A program made the position numbers and the translations under genes. Positions 27,646 through 38,633 of a stretch of DNA of 64,000 nt are shown in pieces. The notes beneath the pieces were generated by a model. The model saw only the letters and a program-made list of their open reading frames with translations, was not told the origin of the DNA and did not search any database. The stretch is from Pollutimonas harenae (lineage in GTDB: Bacteria; Pseudomonadota; Gammaproteobacteria; Burkholderiales; Burkholderiaceae_B), in assembly GCF_004153685.1 (NCBI RefSeq), contig NZ_SDQD01000001.1, positions 744,001 to 808,000 on the forward strand, written 5' to 3'. How positions within the stretch are numbered: the first letter of the stretch is position 1; every line of letters begins with the position of its first letter.

Positions 27646-27885
27646 TCATGGGTGCCGATGCGGGTGTCGAGGTTCGGGCACGGGGTCGTATCCACCCGCG
27701 CACCACGGTTGGCAGCGTGCGATACGGCGGGTTGCCAGCCATAGGCCTTTCAGGGCCCCGTGTATTTCTATCGCTTCAATAGCGTACTGCGAACACGTGG
27801 GCGTAAAGCGACAGCTCCTGCCCACCCACGGGCTTAAAACATACTGGTAGAACCGGATAGGCGCGATGAGCAGGGTTTTGATCAT
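27646..27885 (-). CDS. yidD: Membrane protein insertion efficiency factor YidD
   Basis: A 79-aa protein with the whole YidD signature: [19 protein letters not shown], then [19 protein letters not shown] with two of the conserved cysteines, [24 protein letters not shown] at the end. The ATG shares a base with the rnpA stop (TGATG), as in most proteobacteria. It assists YidC/Sec-dependent membrane insertion. Confidence 0.95.
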   Translation of the reverse strand: MIKTLLIAPIRFYQYVLSPWVGRSCRFTPTCSQYAIEAIEIHGALKGLWLATRRIARCQPWCAGGYDPVPEPRHPHRHP

Positions 27886-28271
27886 CACAGTGCCCGGGCT
27901 AGCAGTTGGTCGACTTCGTCGCGCACCTGCTTCTTGAGCAAGGACAGGCTGACGGGAGCAACCCTGGAATGTAACCTGAACACCAGATCGCGAGGAGGCA
28001 ATGCATGCCGCTTGTTGCGAAAGGCCTCGCGTATGACGCGCTTGATGGCATTGCGGGTGACGGACTGCGGCGCAAACCGCTTGGCGATGATCAAACCCAG
28101 CCTTGCATCGGGTGCCACTGAACCGGCCGCAACGTCGCGAGGCGTGGTTACAACAAACAACGCCCCTCTGGCAAGGCGCCGGCCTTTCAGGGCTAGCGCA
28201 TATTCCGAGGGGCGGTGCAAGCGGGCCGCGGCAGGAAACGTGGCTCGCGTCGAGGCTGTTTCACCCACCAT
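27885..28271 (-). CDS. rnpA: Ribonuclease P protein component RnpA
   Basis: The protein cofactor of RNase P, which trims tRNA 5' leaders. The RNR signature appears as [29 protein letters not shown], a conserved basic helix that binds the RNA. The start is uncertain: ATG 28271 gives 128 aa and avoids overlap with rpmH, but there is no good ribosome binding site, and the open frame continues into rpmH. Gene order rpmH-rnpA-yidD-yidC supports the call. Confidence 0.93.
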   Translation of the reverse strand: MVGETASTRATFPAAARLHRPSEYALALKGRRLARGALFVVTTPRDVAAGSVAPDARLGLIIAKRFAPQSVTRNAIKRVIREAFRNKRHALPPRDLVFRLHSRVAPVSLSLLKKQVRDEVDQLLARAL

Positions 28272-28299
28272 GGGGCCAGCCAGGCTTTCAGCGGCGGGC

Positions 28300-28434
28300 T
28301 TAAACAGCCAGCTGCTTACGGCCTTTTGCGCGGCGCGCATTGATGACGGCACGGCCGCCGCGGGTTTTCATGCGGATGCGAAAACCGTGGGTGCGCTTGC
28401 GGCGGGTAACTGAAGGCTGAAAAGTGCGTTTCAT
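28300..28434 (-). CDS. rpmH: 50S ribosomal protein L34
   Basis: Complete 44-aa L34: begins [20 protein letters not shown] and ends GRKQLAV, all invariant for the family. It is the first gene of the rpmH-rnpA-yidD-yidC operon and diverges from dnaA. Confidence 0.99.
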   Translation of the reverse strand: MKRTFQPSVTRRKRTHGFRIRMKTRGGRAVINARRAKGRKQLAV

Positions 28435-28602
28435 GGATAATCCAAATAAAAGAGCTGCCAAAACCGGCGGCCAGCACCATGGGTGGGCCAACGACTGCAG
28501 GTTTTGGTGTTGAAAATTCGGTGTACAGCCCGCCATTTCATCAAATTTTTGGTGTTTAGTCAAATGCTTAGCATAAATACGGGGTGGCCCACCTGTCCTG
28601 CC

Positions 28603-28611
28603 TGTGGATAA
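28603..28611. promoter_or_regulatory. Single DnaA box in the rpmH-dnaA intergenic region
   Basis: TGTGGATAA, a perfect DnaA box, lies 46 bases upstream of the dnaA start. Only one box is seen in this 220-base interval, which suits dnaA autoregulation better than an origin of replication. Confidence 0.65.
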
Positions 28612-28657
28612 CTAGGGCACCATCAGGGTAGAATCGAGGTTTACAGAAGTGGTGGAC

Positions 28658-30043
28658 ATGAAAGATTTTTGGCAGACTTGCGTCCAGCGACTGGAGCAGG
28701 ACCTACCTCCGCAGCAAATAAGTGCCTGGATACGCCCCTTGGTTCCCCTTGCGTTCGACGAAACGCAGGCGGTGCTACGTGTTTCTGCGCCTAATCGTTT
28801 CAAGCTCGACTGGGTGCGCAAAAACTTTTCCCACAAAATAGAAACATTGGCCACCGAGTGGTACGAACGGCCTGTGCAGGTATCGTTCGAGCTGGCTGGC
28901 GCTGGTGCACGCGCTGTTCCTGTTCGGACAGCCACGCCCAATGCTGCCCCGGCACCCACCGGGCCCGCTGTTACCGGAGCTCCCGCCGCACCTGCCGCCG
29001 TCGAGCAAGTGATGCACGACCGGTCACGCCTGAATACCGACCTGACTTTCGATAACTTCGTAACGGGTAAGGCCAATCAACTGGCGCGCGCTGCCGCCTT
29101 GCAGGTCGCTGAAAACCCAGGTGTTTCCTACAACCCATTGTTTCTATACGGCGGGGTGGGCCTGGGTAAAACGCACCTTATCCATGCCATTGGCAATACA
29201 TTGCTGGCCAATGGCACCGGAACACGGGTTCGTTACGTGCATGCCGACCAGTACGTGTCCGATGTGGTCAAGGCATACCAGCGCAAGGCATTCGACGAAT
29301 TCAAGCGTTATTACCATTCGCTCGATTTGTTGCTGATTGACGACATTCAGTTTTTTGCCGGCAAGAATCGCACCCAGGAAGAGTTCTTCTATGCGTTCGA
29401 GGCCATGGTGGCGCAGCGCAAGCAAATCATCATCACCTCCGATACCTATCCCAAAGAACTGGCCAACATCGACAGCCGCCTGATCTCCCGCTTTGATTCC
29501 GGTCTGACCGTCGCCATCGAACCGCCCGAACTCGAAATGCGGGTAGCCATTTTGCTGCACAAGGCCCATACCGAAGGGGTGACCATGCCCGAAGAGGTCG
29601 CCTTCTTTATTGCCAAGCATCTGCGCAGCAATGTGCGCGAACTGGAAGGCGCGCTGCGCAAAGTGTCTGCCTACGCTCGCTTCCACGGGCGCGAAGTATT
29701 GACGGTTGATGTCTGTAAAGATGCCCTGAAGGATTTGTTGTCGGTCTCCAACGGACAAATCACGGTTGAAAACATACAAAAAACCGTTGCCGACTTCTAC
29801 AAAATCAAGGTGGCCGACATGTATTCCAAACGACGGCCCGCCAACATTGCCATGCCGCGTCAGGTGGCCATGTACCTGGCCAAAGAACTGACGCAAAAAA
29901 GCCTGCCCGAGATCGGCGATTTGTTCGGCGGCCGGGATCACACCACAGTGCTGCATGCCGTGCGTAAAATCTCTGACGCCCGATCCAAGCAGACTGAGCT
30001 CAACCACGCACTACACGTACTAGAACAAACCTTAAAAGGATAA
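28658..30043 (+). CDS. dnaA: Chromosomal replication initiator DnaA
   Basis: DnaA binds DnaA boxes and opens oriC. The 461-aa protein has domain I ([20 protein letters not shown]), an Ala/Pro-rich linker (about 85-125), the AAA+ domain with Walker [10 protein letters not shown] and Walker [11 protein letters not shown], and the C-terminal HTH with the DnaA signature [15 protein letters not shown]. The frame is open upstream through GTG codons, but MKDFWQ is the form found in Bordetella-type DnaA, so 28658 is preferred. dnaN follows after two bases. Confidence 0.98.
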   Translation: MKDFWQTCVQRLEQDLPPQQISAWIRPLVPLAFDETQAVLRVSAPNRFKLDWVRKNFSHKIETLATEWYERPVQVSFELAGAGARAVPVRTATPNAAPAPTGPAVTGAPAAPAAVEQVMHDRSRLNTDLTFDNFVTGKANQLARAAALQVAENPGVSYNPLFLYGGVGLGKTHLIHAIGNTLLANGTGTRVRYVHADQYVSDVVKAYQRKAFDEFKRYYHSLDLLLIDDIQFFAGKNRTQEEFFYAFEAMVAQRKQIIITSDTYPKELANIDSRLISRFDSGLTVAIEPPELEMRVAILLHKAHTEGVTMPEEVAFFIAKHLRSNVRELEGALRKVSAYARFHGREVLTVDVCKDALKDLLSVSNGQITVENIQKTVADFYKIKVADMYSKRRPANIAMPRQVAMYLAKELTQKSLPEIGDLFGGRDHTTVLHAVRKISDARSKQTELNHALHVLEQTLKG

Positions 30044-30045
30044 CC

Positions 30046-31155
30046 ATGCAACTCGTACAAGCGACTCGTGATGCATTGCTCAAGCCGTTATCGACCGTAG
30101 CGGGCATCGTTGAACGAAGAAACACGCTGCCTATACTGGCCAATATTCTGCTGCGCAAAGAAGGCAATAGCGTGGCATTCATTGCGACCGATCTCGAGGT
30201 ACAAATTACGACGCATGCCGAGTTTGGGGTGGGCAACGACAACGAGTCGACCACCGTTGCCGCACGCAAGTTGCTGGATATTCTGCGCGCCTTGCCTGAT
30301 TCAGGCGACATCAAGCTGGGGCTGGCCAGCTCCAAATTGTCGGTACAGTCGGGCAAAAGTCGTTTTGCGCTACAGACGCTGGGTGCTGCCGAGTTCCCTA
30401 CCCTGGCCCAGCCCGAGAAATGGGATGTCTCGTTTTCATTGCCGCAAAAAACACTGAAGCATTTGTTCAACATGGTGCACTTTGCCATGGCTCAGCAAGA
30501 CATACGTTATTACCTGAACGGCCTGCTGTTTGTCTTCGAACCGGGGTTTGTGCGTGCCGTGGCCACTGATGGCCACCGGTTGGCCCACAGCGGCACCGTA
30601 GTCGAAGGTATAGAAAGCAAGCACGATGTCATTGTGCCGCGCAAGACCGTCCTTGAAATGCAGCGCTTGCTTGGCGATACCGACGAGCCTGTATCCATCG
30701 ATGTGGCCACCGGCCAGATTCGTTTCCGTTTTGGTGACGTCGAGCTGGTATCCAAGCTGGTCGAAGGCAAGTTCCCCGACTTTACGCGTGTCATTCCCAG
30801 CAATTACACCCGGCACTTCACCGTCAATCGTGAAATCCTGCAAGGCAGCTTGCAGCGTGCCGCCATTCTTACCACCGACAAGCTCAAGGGCGTGCGTGTG
30901 CAGCTGTCCGACAACCAGCTGAAGATATCGTCCTCTAATGCCGAGCAGGAAGAGGCTCAGGAAGAAATCGATATCGACTATGCCCACGAGCCGCTTGATG
31001 TAGGCTTTAACGTCAGCTATTTGCTCGATGTCCTGGCCAACGTCAAGACCGAAACCATACAGTGGTCGGTGCAGCCCGATGTCAATGCATCGGCGCTGAT
31101 CACGTCGCCAGAAGACGACCAATTCAAATATGTCGTCATGCCGATGCGCATCTGA
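30046..31155 (+). CDS. dnaN: DNA polymerase III beta subunit (sliding clamp)
   Basis: The 369-aa ring-forming clamp protein with three repeated domains. Recognisable are MQLVQATRDALLKPLSTVAG, RRNTLPILANILLR, ATDGHRLA and the C-terminal YVVMPMRI, the last four residues forming part of the partner-binding pocket. It is two bases from dnaA and so translationally coupled. No recF lies between dnaN and gyrB, a normal loss in this group. Confidence 0.98.
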   Translation: MQLVQATRDALLKPLSTVAGIVERRNTLPILANILLRKEGNSVAFIATDLEVQITTHAEFGVGNDNESTTVAARKLLDILRALPDSGDIKLGLASSKLSVQSGKSRFALQTLGAAEFPTLAQPEKWDVSFSLPQKTLKHLFNMVHFAMAQQDIRYYLNGLLFVFEPGFVRAVATDGHRLAHSGTVVEGIESKHDVIVPRKTVLEMQRLLGDTDEPVSIDVATGQIRFRFGDVELVSKLVEGKFPDFTRVIPSNYTRHFTVNREILQGSLQRAAILTTDKLKGVRVQLSDNQLKISSSNAEQEEAQEEIDIDYAHEPLDVGFNVSYLLDVLANVKTETIQWSVQPDVNASALITSPEDDQFKYVVMPMRI

Positions 31156-31244
31156 GCTTCTGTAATGTCGCGTTGAACGAAGTGTGCCTGGGCCACCCGC
31201 CTGGGGCACCTCATAGCCGCAAGGCGTATATAAGGTTTTCATAA

Positions 31245-33698
<2,454 letters not shown>

Positions 33699-33705
33699 TT
33701 TTGTT

Positions 33706-33722
33706 TGTAGGTGAACCCATAA
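33706..33722 (+). repeat. Left terminal inverted repeat
   Basis: TGTAGGTGAACCCATAA, starting seven bases after the gyrB stop codon. With the inner inverted copy at 33732-33743 it forms a hairpin (ACCCATAAG with CTTATGGGT) that may also serve as the gyrB transcription end. Confidence 0.75.
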
Positions 33723-33734
33723 GTTGAGAAGCTT

Positions 33735-34016
33735 ATGGGTCACTTGCTTTTTATTGATATTCTCTATGCGGGACTGCCAGGCCAGCAAGGTAGAGTGGTG
33801 CTTCCACAGCATTTGCTCGAGTTTGGACAAACGTACATTCCCTTGGCTAGTCTTGCGAAAACCATGAACCCCAAGGCATCCGCATTAGCTCGTAACATGC
33901 AAGGCGAGGTGGAGCTTGTTGGTGCTTTGTCTCTTCCAAACGGGCTACGGCGAGGCGGCTTGATTCGAGTTGCGGATTTGGGACGTATGGCAGTAGCCCA
34001 GGCTGCTAAGGGATAA
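33735..34016 (+). CDS. Hypothetical protein at left end of the element
   Basis: A 93-aa ORF whose ATG lies within the inner end repeat. The second half has the look of a DNA-binding or coding remnant: HLLEFGQTYIPLASLAKT, then GALSLPNGLRRGGLIRVADL. I do not recognise the family. It may be the tail of a mobile-element protein cut by insertion, or non-coding. No ribosome binding site is evident, and the reverse strand is also open here. Confidence 0.3.
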   Translation: MGHLLFIDILYAGLPGQQGRVVLPQHLLEFGQTYIPLASLAKTMNPKASALARNMQGEVELVGALSLPNGLRRGGLIRVADLGRMAVAQAAKG

Positions 34017-34032
34017 CCCAAGCCCGAGCGCC

Positions 34033-34203
34033 ATGGCCAATGCGGACGTGGAGGTCTTTAAAGTCTGGCCGACGTTCTCAGACCAGAAGCCGTTTATCGA
34101 GGTTATGACCGCCGACAAGTTGATCACACTGCAAACGCGGGATCCGGCGCACTTTAAAGTACACCGCTTGAAACTATTTGAAGGCCGGATCAACAGTAGC
34201 TGA
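34033..34203 (+). CDS. Short hypothetical ORF in element
   Basis: A 56-aa ORF starting MANADVEVFKVWPTFSDQKP and ending with a TGA at 34201. It is in a different frame from the ORF before it; the two could be pieces of one frameshifted gene. No known domain was seen and no clear ribosome binding site precedes it. Confidence 0.2.
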   Translation: MANADVEVFKVWPTFSDQKPFIEVMTADKLITLQTRDPAHFKVHRLKLFEGRINSS

Positions 34204-34303
34204 CCCTGTAAGCCACGGCTCTATTGTTTCAATCCAGGCTTATCAAGACGACGATATCGCACGCTTCAAAAAGACCCTGTAACGAATAGCGACTTTCCCG
34301 AAG

Positions 34304-34333
34304 TTGACAATACACATTTGAAAGAACTAAATT
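34304..34333 (+). promoter_or_regulatory. Candidate promoter of the GntR gene
   Basis: A perfect -35 TTGACA (34304-34309) is followed after about 18 bases by TAAATT (34328-34333), a weak -10. The -10 lies inside the left arm of the large palindrome, so a protein bound there would block this promoter. Confidence 0.45.
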
Positions 34334-34374
34334 GAATTCAAATCGAATTCAAATCGAATTCAATTTAGTTCTTT
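34321..34374. promoter_or_regulatory. Large palindromic operator upstream of GntR gene
   Basis: Two perfectly complementary 19-base arms (34321-34339, 34356-34374) flank a centre in which an 11-base unit GAATTCAAATC is repeated directly (34334-34344, 34345-34355) and a third GAATTC follows. The array lies 48 bases before the GntR start and overlaps its candidate promoter. It most likely is the autoregulatory operator of the GntR protein, holding two or three binding sites. Confidence 0.7.
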
Positions 34375-34422
34375 TAGTCCTGAAATGCGTATAGGCCAGC
34401 CTATGGCCCTAAAAATCAGCAC

Positions 34423-35082
34423 ATGAAAACCAATCCGAACGACAACGTTAGCAGGGCCTACAACTATATCCGTGAAAAGATTCTGGATAGGGTTTACCTA
34501 CCTGGTGAGCGCCTAATCGGCAGCGAGATCGCCGAAGCGCTTGGTTCCAGCCGCACTCCCGTGCGCGAAGCTTTTGCACAGCTTGAGCAGAACGGACTGG
34601 TGGAAAAAACCGGTTGGGGCTTTACGGTACGAAGCATGACGCTAAAGGACATCGAAGACCTTTTTGATGTTCGTGAAATCCTGGAGCTTAAAGCGGCCCG
34701 CAAGGCTCTGGCTTATGCGGATGATGCATGGGTCGCCTCGCTGCAAACGATAGTCGCCAAGTCAGGAAAACTGGTCCGGGATGGTCGGCCGGTGGAATCC
34801 ATACGTATGGCACGCAGTGTGTACACATCAATTGCCGAACGCGCCAACAATCGCGTGCTCAGCACAATGTTGGCGGGTATTAGCGACCAGATTCAACTTG
34901 TAGGAGGCATACTGGTATGGCGCTTGCCTTGGCGTGCCGAAGAAGTATTTCAAGAGAATCAGGACATAGTCAGTGCATTTGCCCAACGTGATGCAGATCG
35001 CGTGGTGACCGCAGTACGCCGCCATATTCTACGCAGCCGTGTGCTGCACCTTTCGAATAAGGAAGGAATACGCGCCACCTAA
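34423..35082 (+). CDS. GntR family transcriptional regulator (FadR/FCD subfamily)
   Basis: A 219-aa regulator with an N-terminal winged helix (VSRAYNYIREKILDRVYLPG ... ALGSSRTPVREAFAQLEQNG, about residues 9-65) and an all-helical FCD-type effector domain starting LFDVREILELKAARKAL. FCD regulators usually bind small carboxylates with a metal. The Bug, dioxygenase and hydrolase genes follow on the same strand, so it most likely senses the imported compound or a product. A very large palindromic operator lies upstream. Confidence 0.9.
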   Translation: MKTNPNDNVSRAYNYIREKILDRVYLPGERLIGSEIAEALGSSRTPVREAFAQLEQNGLVEKTGWGFTVRSMTLKDIEDLFDVREILELKAARKALAYADDAWVASLQTIVAKSGKLVRDGRPVESIRMARSVYTSIAERANNRVLSTMLAGISDQIQLVGGILVWRLPWRAEEVFQENQDIVSAFAQRDADRVVTAVRRHILRSRVLHLSNKEGIRAT

Positions 35083-35152
35083 GCGCCAAGTCAGCTCACA
35101 AACAGAACAAGAACATCTAACAATTCTTTCCAGCAACCAAAGGAGAAACCAA

Positions 35153-36112
35153 ATGAAGTTACTACATGTAGCCACGCTCGCAGCGGCTATTGCTGCAGGT
35201 CCAGCATACGCCGCCTTTCCTGAAAAGCCGGTGCATTTGGTCGTGCCTCTGGCCCCAGGCGGCACTACAGACATCGTTTCACGGTTACTGGCCGAGAAAA
35301 TGCAGCAGGCATTAGGCCAGCCAATCGTGATCGAAAACAGGGCGGGCGCCGGAGGCACCATCGCGTCCAATTATGTCGCCAACGCAACACCAGATGGCTA
35401 CACCATTCTAATGGGCACCGTAGGAACGATGGCGGTAGCTCCCGCCATGTATGGTTCCTTGCCCTATGATCCGGCTACCGCCTTCGAGTCAATATCGATG
35501 GTCAACACCGGGCAATTTGTTCTAGTGGTGAATCCGGAAGTCAAGGCGAAGACATTGCCAGAACTGATCGCGCTAGCGCGTGAAAACCCAGGCAAAATCA
35601 ACTACGGCTCTGCCGGCAATGGCAGCACGCTGCATCTTGGCATGGAAATGCTCAAACAGCGTGCTGATATAGACATGGTGCATGTACCGTATAAGGGTAG
35701 CGGCCCCCTGGTGAGCGCACTGGTGGGCGGCGAAGTACAGGTGGGTATACCCGATATTCCTTCGGCTCTGTCCTTTATCGAGGCCGGCCGACTACGACCC
35801 CTGGCCGTCACGGGTGCAGAGCGCGCAAGCTTTGCACCAAACATACCCACAATAGCTGAAGAGGGCTTTAAGGACTTCAACGTGTCAGTATGGCTAGGGC
35901 TGCTGGCTCCCAAGGGTACGCCTCAGGCAGTCATAGACAAATTGAACGCCGCCGTCCATACCGCATTGTCAGATGAAGCCTTGCGTCAGAAATTGTCTGA
36001 GCTTGATTCTCAACCCAAGCCAAGCAGCCCCGACGAATTCACCGCCTTTGCTAAGAGTGAACGTGAAAAATGGAAGCAAATCGTCGACACCGCTGGCGCT
36101 CGTATTCAATAA
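35153..36112 (+). CDS. Bug-family (TctC) solute-binding protein, in the element
   Basis: A 319-aa periplasmic binding protein. A signal peptide (MKLLHVATLAAAIAAGPAYA) precedes AFPEKPVHLVVPLAPGGTTD. ENRAGAGGTIASNYVA and MVHVPYKGSGPLVSALVGGE are the family carboxylate-binding motifs. AGGAGA lies seven bases before the ATG at 35153; longer in-frame starts overlap the GntR gene. There are no TctAB partners in the segment. Being next to a dioxygenase and an FAH hydrolase, it probably brings in their substrate. Confidence 0.92.
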   Translation: MKLLHVATLAAAIAAGPAYAAFPEKPVHLVVPLAPGGTTDIVSRLLAEKMQQALGQPIVIENRAGAGGTIASNYVANATPDGYTILMGTVGTMAVAPAMYGSLPYDPATAFESISMVNTGQFVLVVNPEVKAKTLPELIALARENPGKINYGSAGNGSTLHLGMEMLKQRADIDMVHVPYKGSGPLVSALVGGEVQVGIPDIPSALSFIEAGRLRPLAVTGAERASFAPNIPTIAEEGFKDFNVSVWLGLLAPKGTPQAVIDKLNAAVHTALSDEALRQKLSELDSQPKPSSPDEFTAFAKSEREKWKQIVDTAGARIQ

Positions 36113-36122
36113 GGAGCAATAC

Positions 36123-37238
36123 ATGAGCACTCAAACGTTGAACAAACGACCACCTTTTCAGTCATCCAGCTATCAAGCCAGCTCCTTACGGCCCAGACGC
36201 CTGGAATTGATACACGATGAGAGCGCTTGGAATGCCAGCACTTACCAAGGCAGCGATGCCTGGATCCGTCACCTGACTGCTGAGCACTTAGGTGAAATCG
36301 ATAGCGCTATCAACAAACTGGTAAACCAAGGCCGCACGCTAGATACCGTAACGCAAAAAGACTTCAAAGCAGACTCGTTTGCAGCCTTCCTAAAAGACTT
36401 TAGCGATAACGACGTTGGCAAGCGTGGCTTTGGCATGATTCGGGGTTTTCCGGCTGCCGACTACAGTACAGAACAAGTAGAAATGTTCTTTTGGGGTCTG
36501 GGTACTCTTATGGGGAAATGCGTGTCGCAGAACGCGGCAGGGCATCGCCTTGGCCATGTACGTGACCAAGGCCTGAACTACGACGCGCTAAATGTACGTG
36601 GCTATCAGACGCGTGCCCATCTGCCCTTTCATTGCGATCCATCTGATGTCGTCGGATTGCTCTGCTTTAACAAGGCAGTGGAAGGTGGGCTCAGCTCCGT
36701 TGTTAGCGGCATTACCATGTATAACGAGATACTGCGCGAGCGTCCACAATACCTGGACCTGTTGCATAGGGGCTTTGTTTACGACCGGCGCGGAGAAGAG
36801 ACCGAGTATCAGGGCGCCCTGAGCGATTACGTACCGGTTTTCGGCTATTTTGGTGGTGATTTAAGCATACGCTATGTACGCAAGTCCATGGAAACTGCTC
36901 AAGAGAAACTCGGTATAGATTTCACGGATGAAGAGTACGAGGTACTTGACTACATGGAGCAATTATCCAAACGGGAAGACCTGGTGTATTCCATGATGAT
37001 GGAACCCGGAGACATGCAGTTCTGCAACAACTATCTGGTATTGCATTCCAGGACAGACTACCAAGATCACGAAGAGCTCGAGAAAAAACGGCATATGCTA
37101 CGGCTATGGGTGCAAATCCCAGGCATACGCCAGCTGGCGCCAGAATTCATTGAACTGGATGAGCGATCGGGCTGGAGTCGGCGCGAAGGTATCCCCGCCA
37201 AAGGTGCGCCCGCTCCCAAAGACCTGGAAACCGCATGA
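36123..37238 (+). CDS. TauD/TfdA-family Fe(II)/2-oxoglutarate dioxygenase-like protein
   Basis: A 371-aa protein with the iron-binding pattern of the TauD fold: the HxD pair in RAHLPFHCDPSDVVGLL and a distal histidine in NNYLVLHSRTDYQD, followed by the arginine-bearing segment RLWVQIPG. Such enzymes hydroxylate or cleave small acids with Fe(II), O2 and usually 2-oxoglutarate. AAGGAGC precedes the ATG, 10 bases after the Bug stop, so the genes are cotranscribed. The natural substrate is unknown. Confidence 0.82.
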   Translation: MSTQTLNKRPPFQSSSYQASSLRPRRLELIHDESAWNASTYQGSDAWIRHLTAEHLGEIDSAINKLVNQGRTLDTVTQKDFKADSFAAFLKDFSDNDVGKRGFGMIRGFPAADYSTEQVEMFFWGLGTLMGKCVSQNAAGHRLGHVRDQGLNYDALNVRGYQTRAHLPFHCDPSDVVGLLCFNKAVEGGLSSVVSGITMYNEILRERPQYLDLLHRGFVYDRRGEETEYQGALSDYVPVFGYFGGDLSIRYVRKSMETAQEKLGIDFTDEEYEVLDYMEQLSKREDLVYSMMMEPGDMQFCNNYLVLHSRTDYQDHEELEKKRHMLRLWVQIPGIRQLAPEFIELDERSGWSRREGIPAKGAPAPKDLETA

Positions 37239-37272
37239 CACACCCTCTTATCATCAACTACAAGGCAAACAC

Positions 37273-38118
37273 ATGAAGTTAGTTCGTTTTGGCGCGTCCG
37301 GCGCCGAGAAACCCGGCTTGTTCGATGCACAAGGTGTATTGCGCGACCTCTCAGGGGCTGTACCCGACATCGACAGCGCTCTGCTTGCACAAGACGGGCT
37401 TAAGAAGCTCACCTCCCTTAAGCCTGAAGATCTACCTGTGGTAGAAGGCGAACCACGCATCGGGCCCTGCGTGGGCAAGATCGGCAAGATAGTATGCGTG
37501 GGGCTGAACTATTCAGACCATGCCAAGGAATCCGGCGCCGCAACCCCAACGGAACCCATACTGTTTCTTAAGCCGTCCTCTTCCATCTGCGGCCCTTATG
37601 ATGGTGTGGAGATCCCACGAGGCAGCGAAAAAACAGACTGGGAAGTGGAACTCGGTGTGGTTATTGGCCGGCGCGCCAAGTATGTAGATGAAGCCAAGGC
37701 ACTGGATTATGTAGCCGGTTATTGCCTGGTCAACGATGTATCGGAGCGGGCCTATCAGCTTGAACGCCTCGGCCAGTGGGACAAGGGCAAGGGCCACGAC
37801 ACATTTGCACCCATCGGTCCCTGGCTGGTCACCCGCGACGAAGTGCCAAACCCTCAAGCCTTGCGGCTTTGGACTGAAGTGAATGGCAAACGTTACCAGG
37901 ATGGCTCCACGGCAAATATGATCTTCGACGTTAAAACCTTGATCTGCTATATTTCAAAGTTCATGACACTTGAGCCCGGTGACATCATCTCGACGGGCAC
38001 GCCTGCGGGAGTCGGCATGGGACAATCGCCTGTGCTTTACCTGCGCGAGGGGGATGTTATGAAGTTGGGTATACAAGGTCTTGGTGAACAGCAGCAACGC
38101 TGTATCGCGCCCACCTGA
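37273..38118 (+). CDS. Fumarylacetoacetate hydrolase (FAH) family protein
   Basis: A 281-aa member of the FAH superfamily, Mg2+-dependent C-C hydrolases/decarboxylases of acylpyruvates and related oxo acids. The core begins VGLNYSDHAKESG, with acidic metal ligands in EVELGVVIG and the lower motif LCSF-like region replaced by VNDVSERAYQLER; the end has STGTPAGVGMGQSP. Similar proteins include acylpyruvases and 2,4-diketo-3-deoxy-L-fuconate hydrolase. As last gene of the element operon it may hydrolyse the product of the dioxygenase. The substrate is inferred only. Confidence 0.88.
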   Translation: MKLVRFGASGAEKPGLFDAQGVLRDLSGAVPDIDSALLAQDGLKKLTSLKPEDLPVVEGEPRIGPCVGKIGKIVCVGLNYSDHAKESGAATPTEPILFLKPSSSICGPYDGVEIPRGSEKTDWEVELGVVIGRRAKYVDEAKALDYVAGYCLVNDVSERAYQLERLGQWDKGKGHDTFAPIGPWLVTRDEVPNPQALRLWTEVNGKRYQDGSTANMIFDVKTLICYISKFMTLEPGDIISTGTPAGVGMGQSPVLYLREGDVMKLGIQGLGEQQQRCIAPT

Positions 38119-38633
38119 CCTGCTCGGATGATGGTTTATCCGGCGCGCGCACAAATCCGCCAGTAATGGATGCATTGCTTTCTAAGCAATAAAGTGTTGT
38201 GTATTGTCTTACTGTTTCCGGGTACGAGGAAGTTGGAGTTCAACGGGAGCCTGAACGAGAGGGTGGAAAGCGACCACGGCATGAATATGGCTCCTATTTA
38301 ACTTCTTAAGTCATACTGCAGATTCTAAGATGCGGGCCTGAGACGCATGTGATGGATACACCCAGAGAGGGCGTTTTCTAATGACTTGAGAGGCCACCGA
38401 TTTTGGAAGAGATCCGCAACTTATGGGTCCACTTATCGTGTAAACCATTGATATGTATAGGGGTGGTTTCTCACATTATGGGTTCACCTACATGTTTGAT
38501 GCCTTTCGGATGTAGAAAAATATTTCTTTAAAGGCTGGAATAGTCTGACTTCTCTATTGTTTGCTTAGCGACTGATTTGGGTTGGAGGCTCAGCCTTCTT
38601 TAGAGGGTTCTTTTGTGAATCAGTGCGAGCGTG
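38119..38633. other. Gene-free stretch spanning the right end of the element
   Basis: No intact gene in these 515 bases. A small hairpin (ATTGCTT/AAGCAAT near 38173-38190) follows the FAH gene. A 35-codon open stretch ending at 38309 (...KRPRHEYGSYLTS) could be the tail of a lost gene but is not identifiable. The inner repeat (38420-38432) and the terminal repeat (38476-38492) follow. From 38493 to 38633 nothing is seen. Confidence 0.4.
38476..38492 (-). repeat. Right terminal inverted repeat
   Basis: The complement reads TGTAGGTGAACCCATAA, identical in all 17 bases to the left end at 33706-33722. A second related copy, GTGGACCCATAAG on the minus strand, lies 44 bases further inside. Confidence 0.75.

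Larger units (their letters stand above)
33706..38492. mobile_element. 4.8-kb segment bounded by 17-bp terminal inverted repeats, catabolic cargo, no transposase
   Basis: Identical 17-bp sequences, TGTAGGTGAACCCATAA and its complement, stand at 33706-33722 and 38476-38492 facing inward. Inside each end a second related copy (C/T)TTATGGGTC(C)AC occurs (33732-33743 and 38420-38432), a multiple-terminal-repeat layout reminiscent of IS21-family ends. GTTTGAT occurs just outside on both sides (33693-33699, 38494-38500), a possible degraded target duplication although not directly abutting. Cargo is a GntR regulator, Bug protein, dioxygenase and FAH hydrolase. No transposase is recognised, so it may be a non-autonomous element or two IS remnants. 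The IS21 link is inference. Confidence 0.55.

Noticed and set aside
28435-28657. oriC between rpmH and dnaA
   Set aside because: Only one DnaA box and no clear unwinding tract in about 220 bases; the two clusters at 8.2 and 10.4 kb are better candidates. Not excluded absolutely.
38193-38309. Short open stretch ending KRPRHEYGSYLTS as a gene
   Set aside because: Only about 35 codons without start or ribosome binding site; could be a gene tail but no family is recognised.
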